Positions 33,650-45,029 are shown, counted from the stretch's first letter. The stretch: DNA of 64,000 bases from Aphrophora alni (GCA_963513935.1 OY740777.1:15549092-15613091), one strand, 5' to 3'. Numbers and translations: made by a program. Notes: generated by a model not told the origin, from the letters alone.

Positions 33650-36600
33650 ACATATTTTGTTTTCGCTAGGAGCTAAGAATTATAATTTATATTTTATAAT
33701 GACAATTAATTAATGAGTTTGTTATACAATACATATTATTGTTAACAGTTTCTTAAAATAAAATAATAATAATTCTCTGTCCAGGAATACTAGACGGCGT
33801 ACAGTTGGGTTATGCGTTGTCAGCTAATCCAGTACAATTCGCTACCAACTGCAACACTCAAATTACTCCACAACCGTAGGTCAACACCTAAACTTTTTTC
33901 CTTACTGAGGAGTAAACTTGAGACGTTTCATGTATCAAATGGAATAGACCAACAAGGGGACTATTTTGTAACTTTAAAGGTCGGTTGAACAAACTAAATG
34001 GTAGGGGTGAAGCTCGGATATTTAATTTGTGTTTACTTTAATTCATCAGTTTTGCTGTGAACCCTCTTTTCTGCATCTTATACTAACTACCCCTTACATG
34101 AAACATAAACACTTCACAATTATTTTTACAAATAAATATATTTACAATACGCGAAGATTTACAGATAATTTCTTTTTCCATTCTTTATTCGTACAGGTTT
34201 AAAACCAAAGTTCGAAATTTAAAACCGAAATTTTATATTCTTCCAATATTCTTATTCTTAACAGCAACATGACTTCACTTTGTGTTTTGTACGCTCCAGT
34301 AAATGTAGAGACATGGAACAGAAATGTTGAAGTGAGAACATATGTTGCGTAAATGTGAGATTGAAAGTGTATTGTTGGTGAAGCATAATGTCTCCAATTT
34401 TCATAGCTGTGACGTCACATATTACAAATATTAAAGACACATCTAAACTTGCATTAACTGGATGAAGCACACAATATATGAACTTAATACAATATACTTC
34501 CCTAGTACTATTAATTACAGGCATTATACAGAAAGTTATAAACAATTTTGACTTTATATTTCGTCAAACGATGAATTACTTTAACTTTTATATCAAGGTA
34601 GTTAACAAATTTATTAAATGCATTAAGTTGCTACTTCTAAAACTAGATTTAAATTAAATAAATTGTGTATTTAATAATATGCCATCTAATAATCTAAAAT
34701 TATTCACAATATGATATGTTACGTACACTAAATAGATTAAAATTATTAATAGAGAAAACGTAAATAGTTTTCAGTACCTTGTTTCCAGAACAAACAATGA
34801 AAATTTGAGGGCCCTCCATGATGTCTTCCGGATGTGGCGTCGAGAAACAAATCACAAATATAAAAACAGAGGAGAAAATAATTAGTGGTAAATTGTTAAT
34901 AAAAATAATGATAATACTCCACAAGGGGGGGAGTTCTGAATGAAAGAGAGGGGGGTTCTGACTGAACCGTCACGCACACGAAAGATATCTGCCAGTCAAC
35001 TGATCCCTTATCTCTGGTATGAAATAAATAAACTATCTAACTTAGAACAAGCTGTAGTTCTTACAAACAAATAAATAAGAGGTTTTATATGTAACAGGAT
35101 ATATTATTTGTGTATATTCAAAAAATTATTATTTATTTATTTGATATTTTATTGCTCATTGTTGAAGATGAAAGGTTGATACGTAGTTAACCGTAGTTTT
35201 TCAGAAAGTTTCTTACAAGTTACTACATAAGTTGATGAAAAGAGTTCCTATGTTGCACTTGTAAGTTGGTAAAAGTCTGAATTTATAGTTATTTGTATTT
35301 AACGAGATACAATAATTAATCGCACAATTAAAAATTTCAAAAAATATTCTGCCCTGTATATCTTACCAATGTGAATCTTTTATCCCGTAAATAAGGTTAG
35401 CAGACGTCAGCATTTAATTTGAAATGCACACTTTAATAGTCGGTTGTACTTTGTCCTTCCTTTTTGGAAAAAAAAAATAGTAATTTTTTTCTCTTTTAGA
35501 GAAACATGGAAAAACATACTTTCTAAGTTATACGGTATTTCTTAGGAATAAAATATAGAAATAGAAAAGTAATATATTTATAGATAATTAAATTCAATTT
35601 GTTTTTATTAAATTGTATATGACATTATCTATTCTTTAATGGGAAAATACCCTGATGCAGGAGTGAATAAAATAACTACAGAATATATAAATTTTAAACA
35701 TTTTGAACGTAATTTTTTTTATAATTATGTGAAAGAAGAGAATCCTGAACAATTATTAAAAGTTAGTTCAACAGATAAACCAGTACCAATGTGCACAATC
35801 AAGCATGGCACTTCGAAAAAAATGAAGATTTATTTCAACCTTAAACTTCTTTTATAATGTATTTCGTTATTGTTTTATCTTCTCTTCATTTCCTATCAAT
35901 TTAATATTTGTAATCTTAAAATGTTGTAACCGAATTCAGTTATTTTTATGTCTAGATATCTTAATTAATTATTAATATATTTTTTAAACTAATATAGTAA
36001 TGCAAAAATACAAAGACCTCTTTTTTAAAGAAAAGTTAACTTTTAGGAAAATTTTAATATGGCAACCCTACCCCTAAAATGAAGAATACTAAGACAGTGA
36101 ATTTATCTGCAATACAGAAAGTTAACAAAATGATTTCCAATTGGTGCTCTGTTGCAAAATATTGTTGATATACCATTTTTAGAGACAACTAGAGTACAAT
36201 ATTAATATGTAGCAGTGAGGTCACGGGACGATTACCAATGAGTTTAAAAATGGACATAAACATTTCAAATATGTTAATACAACAATACAATAGGTATAAT
36301 ATTTCTAACAAAAATTACAAAAACCAGAATCAAATTTAATTGTTTGGTTAATACTATATAGAGTAAATATTTGCGTTATTAACAAAAATAAACCAGATTG
36401 GTAAAGTTTTTACCTGGTCGGTTTTAAAACTGATTTGATCATTTCATTTCATTATTTTTTAAATGGGAAAAAGTTCTCGGTTAAACAATATCCAAAACCT
36501 TAAAAGATACAAAGAAATTTAAATAGTGATATGTCACTACTTTTTATGGTATTTAAAAATATCTTATAGCCTACTAATTTTTTAGAGTGTCCACCATTAT

Positions 36601-37197
36601 CAAATATGGCGACCAACTTAATTTTTTTTTTTAAGTTAATGTTTTCGTTTAGATTTATAGATTGCTATTATTCCAAAATGAAATTCAAATTATTCAATGC
36701 GTTAATTGGAATATTCAAATTGAAAAATGATTTGCAGAAACAATGTCTTTGAATTGAGATATACTTTTGTCAACTCATAAAGTTAGACAATTAAATTAAA
36801 CAAATTTTGATTGTGATAACAAAATAGATTCAACCCTCCACTCTTCAATTTGTAAACAAATTTCCCGCTACGTCTTGTGGTAAAGTTTCTTCATTCATCA
36901 CAAAGTTAAACCTTGTAATGTAACCTTATCTTACGACTAAAGTTGATAAGGAATGTCCAAGTGTTGCATGAGAATGTCTAATTAAATAACATTCTTTTTA
37001 TAAATTAAATAACTTGTCTCTTAACTCAATTTATCCAGCAATTCGGTAATTAAACATTTCCATTTTGATGTTTTGTTTTGGAAACATTACGTAAACATTT
37101 ATCATTGTTTAAACTTTATGTTTATTTAATTTCAAGAAAATATTTCATTACACTTGTAATGAATTATAAACTTGTTTTTAAATGATTTTTTGATGGC
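33650..37197 (+). repeat. Left arm of a large diverged inverted repeat
   Basis: Matches the reverse complement of about 58,680-63,045 in inverted order. Anchors: CGCTAGGAGCTAAGAAT (33,665) with CTTAGCACTT...CCTAGC (63,005); TTGTCAGCTAATCCAG (33,817) with TCGATTAGCTGACAA (62,574); TGTGACGTCACATATTA (34,408) with AATATGTGACGTCATC (61,961); TATCCCGTAAATAAGGTTAG (35,390) with the 61,460 region; GAGTAAATATTTGCGTTA (36,361) with AACGCAAATATTTACTC (60,155); TAAAGTTGATAAGGAATGTC (36,938) with GACATTCCTTATCAACTTTA (58,853). Divergence varies from near-identical to barely alignable, and there are indels of several hundred bases. The 95-codon minus-strand frame 34,258-34,545 lies here without a recognisable domain. 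Confidence 0.75.
34410..34417. promoter_or_regulatory. TGACGTCA site conserved in both inverted-repeat arms
   Basis: A perfect palindromic CRE/ATF-type octamer, also intact at the corresponding place in the right arm (61,967-61,974) although neighbouring bases differ. Function is inference. Confidence 0.3.
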
Positions 37198-37211
37198 ACA
37201 TATACCGATAA
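37198..37211. repeat. Target-site duplication, 5' copy
   Basis: ACATATACCGATAA immediately precedes the LINE and is repeated at 40,500-40,513 directly after its poly(A). The first A may instead belong to the tail of the 3' copy, making the duplication 13-14 bp. Confidence 0.9.
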
Positions 37212-37637
37212 GTGTTATATACACAACGAGAAGCTAACTGTGTTAAGTGTGCTGGCAAACATTTAACTGTTGAATGCAGCAAGCCAAGGGATACTGCGCC
37301 TAAGTGCTCCAACTGTGCGGAGGCACATCCCGCTAGCTACCGTGGCTGTTTAGTAGCAAAAGAGCTACAGAAAAGAAGAAATGAAATAATTAAAAGTAAA
37401 AGAATTCAAAATCCTCAAAATCGAACATTCACATCCAGAAAAGTTACCAACCAGGTTTCATATGCTCAGACAGTTAAAGCTAACGAAATACGATCGGAGT
37501 TAATAAAGCAAACTGAGCAGGTTCCCCTGATTCAGATGATGCAGGACATAACATATACGCTGAATAAACTTATAGAAAGGTTAGATAGAAGCCAATTTAA
37601 GGACACCGGAGAGAAATCTATAAAGGAAATTAACTGA
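37212..37637 (+). CDS. LINE ORF1 (gag-like nucleic-acid-binding protein), 5'-truncated
   Basis: The open frame begins at the 5' truncation point; its first codon is GTG, so there is no true start. It encodes the last 141 codons of a gag-like protein that coats the element's RNA. Two zinc knuckles are visible: CVKCAGKHLTVEC (C-X2-C-X3-H-X4-C, about residues 11-23) and CSNCAEAHPASYRGC (C-X2-C-X3-H-X6-C, about 32-46). These match the second and third knuckles of Jockey-type ORF1; the first and the upstream RRM-like part are missing. The C-terminal 95 residues are basic then hydrophilic. TGA at 37,635-37,637 sits one base before the ORF2 ATG, an arrangement suggesting reinitiation or coupled translation of ORF2. 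Confidence 0.85.
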   Translation: MLYTQREANCVKCAGKHLTVECSKPRDTAPKCSNCAEAHPASYRGCLVAKELQKRRNEIIKSKRIQNPQNRTFTSRKVTNQVSYAQTVKANEIRSELIKQTEQVPLIQMMQDITYTLNKLIERLDRSQFKDTGEKSIKEIN

Positions 37638-37638
37638 C

Positions 37639-40299
37639 ATGTGGGATTTGAGAATAGCAACCTGGAATGCTAATGGTATCCAAAATAGAAAACAAGAAGT
37701 AGAAGTATTTTTAAACACGCAAAATATTGACATATGTCTTGTCACGGAAACACACTTAACTAAGCAGTCTTATTTGAAGATAGGAGGATACAAGGTTTAC
37801 CAATCAAACCACCCCGACAACAAAGCGAAAGGAGGAAGTGCCATAATAATAAAAGATAATATTAACCATCATGAAGAGTGTCATCTCCAGAGTTCACAAA
37901 TACAGCTTACAGTAGTTGGAGTAACGTCCTCAAAACAAAAATTGTCTATTGGTGCTTTATATTGCCCACCAAGATATAATCTTAAAAAACCAGAGTATAA
38001 AAAGGTTCTACAGCATATGGGTGACCGATTTATAGTGGGTGGAGATTATAATGCAAAACATGTTGATTGGGGATCAAGAATAACAACATCTAAAGGCAAG
38101 GAACTCAGAGAAGCTATCATAGAAATGGGATGCAGCCACCACTCTACAAGGAAGCCAACTTATTGGCCCACAGATCCAAAAAAAGTTCCCGATCTCTTGG
38201 ATTTCTTCATATCAAAGAGGGTGTCCCAAAACTTTGTGGATATTGAGGATAATATCGACCTTAGTTCAGATCACTCAGCAGTAATTTTAGTACTGAGGGA
38301 AAACATTATCAAGAAAGAGAACAAACCCAGACTAGTCAACCATACAACTGACTGGATTAGTTTTGGAATAGAATTGGATCGTGAGATTAATTTAAATATC
38401 CAATTAAGAACAAAGCAGCAACTTGAAACAGAAGCAGAGAAATTTATCAACATCATCCAGAAAGCAGCATGGAATAATACTAAGGAGTATACTCACAAAA
38501 CAGTAGGCAAAAATTACCCTCTCAAAATAAAGGAACTAGTCAAAGAAAAAAGAAGAGCGAGAAGAAAATGGCAACAGACGCGAGACACTTCTGATAAGAA
38601 TATCCTTAACAATAAAACGCAAAGTCTGAAACGGGAAATTCAAAAACTTAATGAAGAATCCGTCAATAATTTCCTTGAAAATTTAACAGCAGATAAAGAG
38701 ACATCTTACTCATTATGGAAAGCAACGAAAAGAATAAAAAGACCAAATTCTCAAATTCCTCCAATAAAAAAGTCTGATGGCACCTGGGCAAAAAATAACA
38801 GGCAGAAAGCAGAAACGTTTGCTGATTGTTTGGCTGAAATATTCCAACCTCATGACATTTTCTCAGTTGACATGATAGAGGGTAATGAAATTCTCGAAGA
38901 AACAAATATAAAACTAGTTACTTGGAAAGAAGTTTTCAACGAGATTAAGACTAACCTAAATCCTAAAAAAGCACCAGGTTTTGATCTCATTACAGGAGAG
39001 ATCTTGAAGCAGCTGCCCAGGAAAGGTGTGGTGTTATTGACCTATTTAATAAACGCAGCATTCAGATTAAAACATGTTCCTGGTATTTGGAAGGTAGCCG
39101 AAGTCATCATGATTCAAAAACCAGGTAAACCACCAAATGATACCAAATCCTATAGGCCTATTTCATTGCTACCAATAATTTCAAAGGTTTTCGAGAAATT
39201 ACTGCTAAAAAGACTAAAACCTATCATAGAATGTAAACATTTAATTCCAAACCATCAATTTGGTTTTAGACAGAGCCACTCAACAATAGACCAAGTCCAT
39301 CGGATAACAGATATAATTGAAAAAGCATTAGAAGAAAAATTAATTTGTTCTGCCATCTTCTTAGACGTGGCACAAGCCTTCGATAAAGTTTGGCATGAGG
39401 GCCTTATCCATAAATTAAACAAAGTACTACCAAAACAATATGTGGATCTGTTAACGTCATACATATCTGGCAGACTATTTAGAGTTAAACAGGAAGATGA
39501 ATATTCGGAACTAAGAGAGATGAATGCTGGTGTACCTCAGGGTAGCGTATTGGGCCCTATATTGTACTTGCTCTATACAAGTGATCTACCACAAATAGAA
39601 AATGTAACTGTAGCTACATTTGCAGATGATACTGCCTTATTGGCAGTTGGCAAAAGCTTAGGAGAAGCTACCAACAGAATTCAAAAAGCAAGCGATAGCA
39701 TCTATCAATGGACTAAGAAGTGGAAAATTAAGATAAATGAGAGGAAATCTGCTCACATCAATTTCACAAATAGAAATATAAAGAATTATTGTATAGTAAA
39801 ACTGAATGGAGTTGAAATTCCATGTGAAAATACAGCAAGGTACCTGGGTATGACATTGGATACCAAGTTAAATTGGAATGAACACGTAAAAAAGAAAATA
39901 ACTGAACTAAAAATCAAATACAGTCAGCTGTATTGGCTTTTGGGACGTAAGTCTAAATTGTCAATACAAAATAAAATATTAATTTATAATCAGATTTTGA
40001 AACCTGTCTGGGTATACGGTATACAACTCTGGGGTTTTGCCAAAAAATGCCACATTGAAAAGATCCAAACTTTTCAAAATAGAGTATTACGGAACATGGT
40101 CAACGCTCCATGGTACATTCGAAATATTGATTTACATAGGGATCTTGGAATTCCAGATGTTTTTACTGAAATAAAAAGGTTTGCTGTGAAGCACGAATCT
40201 CGTTTGAAACATCATGTAAATGAGGAGGCAGTACAACTTCTTGACAACCGCGATTTAATCAGAAGACTGAAGAGAACAAAACCTTTTGAGTTAGTCTAA
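37639..40299 (+). CDS. LINE ORF2 (endonuclease and reverse transcriptase), Jockey clade
   Basis: An intact 886-aa protein that nicks target DNA and primes reverse transcription of the element's RNA at the nick. The N-terminal APE-type endonuclease (about residues 1-220) shows IATWNANGI, VTETHL, the GGDYNAKHVDWGSR block and LSSDHSAV, covering the catalytic Asn, Glu, Asp and His positions. The RT domain (about 470-740) shows SYRPISLLPIISKVFEKLLL, HQFGFRQSHSTIDQVHRI, IFLDVAQAFDKVWH, AGVPQGSVLGPILYLLYTSD and the catalytic FADD (within ATFADDTALLAVG), then RYLGMTLDTKLNW. FADD in place of YADD is common in this clade. There is no RNase H domain, as in Jockey elements. The length is normal for a full ORF2. 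ATG 37,639 is chosen because it lies one base after the ORF1 stop and just before the endonuclease fold. Enzymatic competence is likely but untested. Confidence 0.93.
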   Translation: MWDLRIATWNANGIQNRKQEVEVFLNTQNIDICLVTETHLTKQSYLKIGGYKVYQSNHPDNKAKGGSAIIIKDNINHHEECHLQSSQIQLTVVGVTSSKQKLSIGALYCPPRYNLKKPEYKKVLQHMGDRFIVGGDYNAKHVDWGSRITTSKGKELREAIIEMGCSHHSTRKPTYWPTDPKKVPDLLDFFISKRVSQNFVDIEDNIDLSSDHSAVILVLRENIIKKENKPRLVNHTTDWISFGIELDREINLNIQLRTKQQLETEAEKFINIIQKAAWNNTKEYTHKTVGKNYPLKIKELVKEKRRARRKWQQTRDTSDKNILNNKTQSLKREIQKLNEESVNNFLENLTADKETSYSLWKATKRIKRPNSQIPPIKKSDGTWAKNNRQKAETFADCLAEIFQPHDIFSVDMIEGNEILEETNIKLVTWKEVFNEIKTNLNPKKAPGFDLITGEILKQLPRKGVVLLTYLINAAFRLKHVPGIWKVAEVIMIQKPGKPPNDTKSYRPISLLPIISKVFEKLLLKRLKPIIECKHLIPNHQFGFRQSHSTIDQVHRITDIIEKALEEKLICSAIFLDVAQAFDKVWHEGLIHKLNKVLPKQYVDLLTSYISGRLFRVKQEDEYSELREMNAGVPQGSVLGPILYLLYTSDLPQIENVTVATFADDTALLAVGKSLGEATNRIQKASDSIYQWTKKWKIKINERKSAHINFTNRNIKNYCIVKLNGVEIPCENTARYLGMTLDTKLNWNEHVKKKITELKIKYSQLYWLLGRKSKLSIQNKILIYNQILKPVWVYGIQLWGFAKKCHIEKIQTFQNRVLRNMVNAPWYIRNIDLHRDLGIPDVFTEIKRFAVKHESRLKHHVNEEAVQLLDNRDLIRRLKRTKPFELV

Positions 40300-40356
40300 G
40301 TGTTTGGTTGTTGGTAAACATTGGGTGATATAATAACTTTGGGTCACTGGTGGGTG

Positions 40357-40414
40357 ACTTATTGGATGTAAGATACAATTTAGAGACTTATTGGATATAA
40401 GATACAATTTAGAG
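40357..40414 (+). repeat. 29-bp direct repeat in the LINE 3'UTR
   Basis: Two adjacent copies (40,357-40,385 and 40,386-40,414) differ at one base, ATTGGATGTAAGA against ATTGGATATAAGA. Short tandem repeats near the 3' end are common in LINEs and may aid template recognition by the RT. Confidence 0.85.
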
Positions 40415-40466
40415 GCAAATTGATAGTTAGTCTGTAAGACTAGTTTTAATGTATAATTTGAAATGA

Positions 40467-40499
40467 AATAAATAAATATTAAAAAAAAAAAAAAAAAAA
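40467..40499 (+). terminator. LINE polyadenylation signal and poly(A) tail
   Basis: AATAAA at 40,467-40,472 (overlapping a second AATAAA) lies about 10 bp before a run of 19-20 A (40,481-40,500) that abuts the 3' target-site duplication. Confidence 0.85.
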
Positions 40500-40513
40500 A
40501 CATATACCGATAA
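40500..40513. repeat. Target-site duplication, 3' copy
   Basis: ACATATACCGATAA, identical to 37,198-37,211. Its first A is continuous with the poly(A) tail. Confidence 0.9.
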
Positions 40514-40554
40514 CTTACATTAAACATGAATTAATAATTAAAAGAATTTTATAT

Positions 40555-41060
40555 TATACAGAGTGAAAAAAGACTTGTAATCCCTAAGTAACTTCCAAAA
40601 GAGTTGATATAAAACTTCTACCCTTCTCAAAACCTCATAGGTTAAGTCTATTCACTTTGTTAGGGGTAAACAACATTTTCCCCCTTTTACGGTGGTTAAA
40701 AGTGAGACCATTTTTTTCTCTTCAAATAGCAACTCCCATCGTATCATTTTGAAGGCCATGAAAAAGACACTGACAAGAGTGAAACGAGTGAAATATTTTA
40801 TATATACAAATATCTCCTGATCAAGGAAGTAACGAAGTTTATAAAATCTGTCTACCAACTCTTTTAAACAAATTAACCTACTGGATAAAACTTCTCGATC
40901 TATCAATATACATTTCTAAGATAGACCACGAAACCAACTTCAACTTTACATTTAGGGGATCTGCTTTTATTACATTGTATAATATTGCTGTGTAAGTAAC
41001 ATAATGGCTCCCATCAACTTGTTTTTATAGACGTTGGTGAGATAATTTAAAGATAAGGAG
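40555..41060 (+). repeat. Family C dispersed repeat, copy 3
   Basis: Shares GACACTGACAAGAGTGAAACG, TCGATCTATCAATATACA, TTACATTTAGGGGATCTGC and TAATGGCTCCC with the copies at 5.9 and 16.6 kb. The 5' part is poorly preserved. It starts at TACAGAGTGAAAAAAG, an opening that resembles TA-flanked insertions elsewhere in the window (18,800 and 59,185). Confidence 0.5.
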
Positions 41061-41344
41061 ATTTCGTTGCAATTTAAAAATAAAGACTTGAAAAATTTGA
41101 AATGTAATTTATACAAATTAATGTTTTAAATTGTATTCAAATTAAAAATTGAAATGAAATAATATAAAACAGCATATCTGGATAAGAGTAAATCATATAA
41201 CGAATGTAACATGGAAATAAAAGCGACTTCCTTTATCATTATTTGTGAAATTAATGCTCATTTGTGAACATTCTATAAATTCTATTTTTTTTTTCTAAAA
41301 GAACGCATAACTGTGAAACGAGCGAAAGAATTGGGGAACCACTA
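41061..41344. other. AT-rich interval, nothing recognised
   Basis: No feature was recognised. Confidence 0.35.
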
Positions 41345-41560
41345 ATGAGGAACGTCCGTTTGAAATATTTGATCTTTTAATTAAAACTCGGCAATAGAGT
41401 GGTTGCAAATTAATTATATAATGCCCTGCTGCGACAGAAATTGTAAAGCCAAAATAAATTTCCCTTTATTAAATTGATACTTATAATTATAATGATGAAA
41501 CTGTTCGGCGTTAACATGTGAAAAGTAAAAGATTGTGTATTTTGTCAATCTACTGTAACC
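41345..41560 (+). repeat. Family D dispersed repeat, copy without the fold-back insertion
   Basis: Contains both halves of the family (AATATTTGATCTTTTAATTAA, ACTCGGCAATAGAG, AATTGTAAAGCCAAAA and AGTAAAAGATTGTGTATTTT) separated by only about 50 bp. The same halves at 15 kb are split by a 543-bp fold-back element. Confidence 0.6.
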
Positions 41561-42875
41561 ATGTAAAAAAAACTACTTCTCGAATTTGAAACGATTGCCT
41601 CGTATTCACTTACAAGTTTCGTTTATTATTTTTTTTACAAGTGACAAATCGTTTGTGGAATTGGTGATTTTAAGATGCACTTGAATTATACAGCCTAATT
41701 GCAATTTTGTTAGCGAGGTAAAGCTTATTTTATTTTTTCGCAGTATTTTTACTTTGTTTTATTGAACAACGGATTTGTATTATCAAAATTATTAAGTTTA
41801 TAACTTTTTGTTGTGAAGGTTTGATCTTGCTTAGTCTAGTTTTTGGAATATTTAATTAAAACTGTTAAATTAACGCTTGCATACGCGTCTCCAGAGTTAT
41901 TTTCCATTTTTGTTTAATCATGTGAAAAACCGACAAAGCCAAATAAGTTTTTTTAAATAATTAGATATTAACCTTGGAGTTCGGAAGCTAAAACCAGTCA
42001 CATCGAGCTCCTGGATAGTGTAATGCTCAATATGGCATACAGTATTATTGATATACAGGCAACACGACATACTAACTAAACTTTTATAATGGCGTGCTAC
42101 CAAATGGATGGACAAAATCGTACTTTTTATTACGCTCTGTTAAACATTTAAATTACATGTTTCACGTTTTAAATTGACAAAGAACTCATAAGTTACCATT
42201 TTCCAATCTCGTTAGTTTAATCAAAACATCAAAGTAGTTTTGCGAATTTAAACAAAATTTAAATCAAAATCCGAACACAAACATCGGCTACAAAACTTCT
42301 GAAGGATGTTGCATTACGATAAAGAGACATTTCATTAACGTACTTTGCAACATGTTACTTGCTTTATCTGTCACATAAATGATTATAGTAACGACGCCCA
42401 AACCACAATAATATGAGAACGGCGTGACCCTCTCAATATACAGTTTCGAAAATTGAGATCTCATATCTGACAACAACTTTACTTTCAATTTGAGATACTC
42501 GTATACAAGAGAAACTCGAGAAAACTACAATTTTTATTTCATGGAAATTTTAACTAATAACTGTTTTTAACTACTTTAGGTTAACATATGGTTTTCCTTC
42601 TTGTGGTTTTTAAATATCAATGATAGTATTAATTTAAAAATTAAAATTGGTCTTTTCTACAAAAACACAAAATGGTAAAAACAAACAAAACTGAAAATGT
42701 ATTTTGGATTGTATTTTAATTAAATGTATTTAAATAACGTATAAATGTATTTTAAACTGAAAATGTTTTAAAAAAATTAATATTACATGTATGTAGAACT
42801 AACATTCAAACATTTTCGTCAAGAATATGTTAACATTCAAACATATTTCAATCTGTTTTTTATTACGCTCTAACA
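41561..42875. other. AT-rich interval, nothing recognised
   Basis: Short minus-strand frames (41,918-42,115; 42,288-42,488) have no recognisable domain. The word TTTTTATTACGCTCT occurs both at 42,124 and next to the transposase scrap at 42,857. Confidence 0.4.
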
Positions 42876-42978
42876 TTAGAAGTAGTGGCTGCGAAGGCTT
42901 TCTAACATGTCTGAAAAAGGTTGATCCATTACAGTTTCCATAATTTCATCTCTCAGCTCAGGTATGGTTGCAGGTGGT
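42876..42978 (-). pseudogene. Probable C-terminal scrap of a Tc1/mariner-type transposase
   Basis: The minus strand reads PPATIPELRDEIMETVMDQP, then FSDMLESLRSHYF and a stop at 42,876-42,878, with another in-frame stop immediately upstream. The pattern (PxTIPELRxxI followed by a helical tail) resembles the end of transposases with a DDE_3-type catalytic domain, where it follows the last catalytic residue. None of the catalytic core is readable, so the family is tentative. It could also be an isolated exon, but no splice acceptor is evident. Confidence 0.35.
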
Positions 42979-43938
42979 TAAATTGTTGTAAAAGGAAATA
43001 GATTTACTGTGAAGGGAAACAGATGGAGAAGGGCCAAGAAAAATAATTTAATCTCACCATCCTTTCCTTTTCCTCTCCCACCAAGGACTTATTTGATAGA
43101 CTAAAATGAAATATTTAATGAAGATTATGTGAGTTTTAATGTTATTTTATTATTTTTTTTAAATTTACTTTCTTACATATACAGGAAAACTTATGTTATA
43201 GATCAAAATTCTGTGGTTCCTTGGTCCCAAAACAGTGGTGTTGAAATGATTATTGTCGTTGTCCTTACAATGTTCTATTGCTTAAAGAGTAGATTTAATT
43301 TAATTAAAAAAATTATGATGGCAAGCTTCGCCATACCTGAGGACAATTTAAAACTTTTTTTTGATACTGCAAAATTTAAGAATACCTGACCTACAAAAAA
43401 CACAAACATATGATTTTCTTAGAATCGGTATAGTTATTCTTATTTAGACCCTCTAAAGACCTAATCAAAACTAATTGAGCGCCAACTTCACATAAATTCC
43501 TGTTCGTGAGTTGTCAATAAATAAAAACAAAATGAACTATGCGGTACAATAAAATACCTTATTTCCCCAAATTGTGGTTTTCGATTACTTACACATTTTG
43601 TGAGATGTGAATATAAATTGCACAAACTAATGCACAAAATGCCGTTTAAAGGAAATCTATCGTTTTAGAAAAAATTTAATACAAAATGCTTTCACTGTTA
43701 TTAATTAGATTGGTCTATTGAGGAAGACAAAATTACTCACTCCTGGTTTCATCAAGATAACACTTATGCCCCCCACAGATAAGAACTCCATTAATATTCA
43801 CATTTTTAGAGAAAGTATCATTTCTGGCTCCCCATATTATTTCTCCACCAGACTTTTATATCAAGTATCAAAACCTCCAAAGCATATACATTGCACGCTT
43901 AATGAAATAAAAACAGTAATGGCAAAGTATTTAAAAAC

Positions 43939-43941
<3 letters not shown>
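42979..43941. other. AT-rich interval, nothing recognised
   Basis: The 86-codon frame 43,129-43,389 and the 106-codon frame starting at 43,718 lack recognisable domains; the latter runs into the microsatellite. Confidence 0.4.

Positions 43942-43996
<55 letters not shown>
43942..43996. repeat. (AT)n microsatellite
   Basis: About 55 bp of AT dinucleotides, giving an Ile-Tyr repeat in one frame. Confidence 0.95.
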
Positions 43997-43999
<3 letters not shown>

Positions 44000-44344
44000 A
44001 AAGTCGAACTGATGTTAGCTTTTATAGGCGCTCGTTGACATTACTTCGAATACATTTTTTAATGCTCCAAATTTGTAGTGATATGTACAACTCGAAATCC
44101 AAAAGCACGTGGAAACCATCTGAATTAAAAGTTACATATTTACACAAAGCTATGGTGAGCCTTCGGAAGACGAAATCACTGTTTTTTCCTCGAAATTGAG
44201 TATTGTGTAAAGTTTATCATTGTACGTGAGTGAACATATATTGAAGCCAGTTTAATTTGAAAATTATTTATTAACTCAACTATTGTTATTTATTTTGTTG
44301 TAATGTCTGACTAGTAGTTATGAAGAGGTGTCGTCCCAAATTAT

Positions 44345-44970
44345 TTTTGTTGGAGTTTAATTTTGGTTAATTTTTATTTGTATTTGGTAATACGTGGGTG
44401 AGAAGGTTGTGCAAGTTTTCCTATTATTTTTAAATCGCCGCTAGATAATTTACTTTCCAAGCATACTGTAAAATAACTACCAACCATTGTCAGATAATTA
44501 TAACAGTTGCAATTTGTTAAATACAGAGCTCCTGGTACTCACACCCTCATGGGAAATATCCTCCAGAACAAGGCAATATCCGTGTATACCAAGATTAAAA
44601 TTGCATTTTCCGACTAATGTTTTGTAATTGTTCATCTTTTAAACAAAAAAATGTAGTCATTATGTGAATAAAAATATTAAACTAAGGTTAAAATGATAAA
44701 AATTGTATAAAAATAAATATATACATATATTTTTGACATAACCTTTATTCTATAATTGTGACTAATTTAAGAACTTTATTTCAGTTTTCCAAACAGTTTG
44801 ATTTATGGAAATAATCAAGTTTAAATAAGAAGGATCGATTAGGTCAATATTGTGACAAACAAATTATTTTTGGCTTTTCACAAGATATTTTTATGAAAAG
44901 CTATCTTCTTTACAAGAATGATGTTAGTCAAAGAATGACATACATATAAATTATTGTAAAATTTCACAAA
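44345..44970 (+). repeat. Family E direct repeat, copy 1
   Basis: Collinear with 47,185-47,790, about 2.83 kb downstream. Shared blocks: ACTACCAACCATTG, CTCATGGGAAATATCC, CAATATTGTGACA, TATGAAAAGCTAT, TTCTTTACAA. A fragment (TTTGGTTTTGGGGATGGGAAAGTGAG) is also at 51,995. The open frame covering copy 2 (47,201-47,446) is broken here, so the repeat is probably non-coding. Confidence 0.7.
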
Positions 44971-45029
44971 GGTACAAAGGTTTCAAGTAGTGTACTTTAG
45001 TTGGTCACTATATTTAGTACGCACTTGAC

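Larger units (their letters stand above)
37212..40499 (+). mobile_element. 5'-truncated Jockey-clade LINE, recent insertion
   Basis: A 3.29-kb non-LTR retrotransposon bounded by a 13-14-bp target-site duplication and ending in about 20 A. It keeps the 3' part of ORF1 (two of three zinc knuckles), a complete ORF2 (endonuclease plus reverse transcriptase, no RNase H) and a short 3'UTR. That layout is the Jockey clade's. The 5' truncation lies in ORF1, so this copy lacks the internal promoter and the ORF1 N-terminus. An unbroken ORF2 and identical duplications indicate a young insertion. It interrupts the inner edge of the left arm of the large inverted repeat. Confidence 0.93.

Noticed and set aside
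34258..34545. 95-codon minus-strand frame in the inverted-repeat arm
   Set aside because: The matching stretch in the other arm (61.95-62.15 kb) has indels and does not preserve the frame, so there is no coding constraint.
35639..35857. 72-codon plus-strand frame with fairly protein-like composition
   Set aside because: No recognisable domain and no preserved partner was seen in the other inverted-repeat arm; left uncalled.
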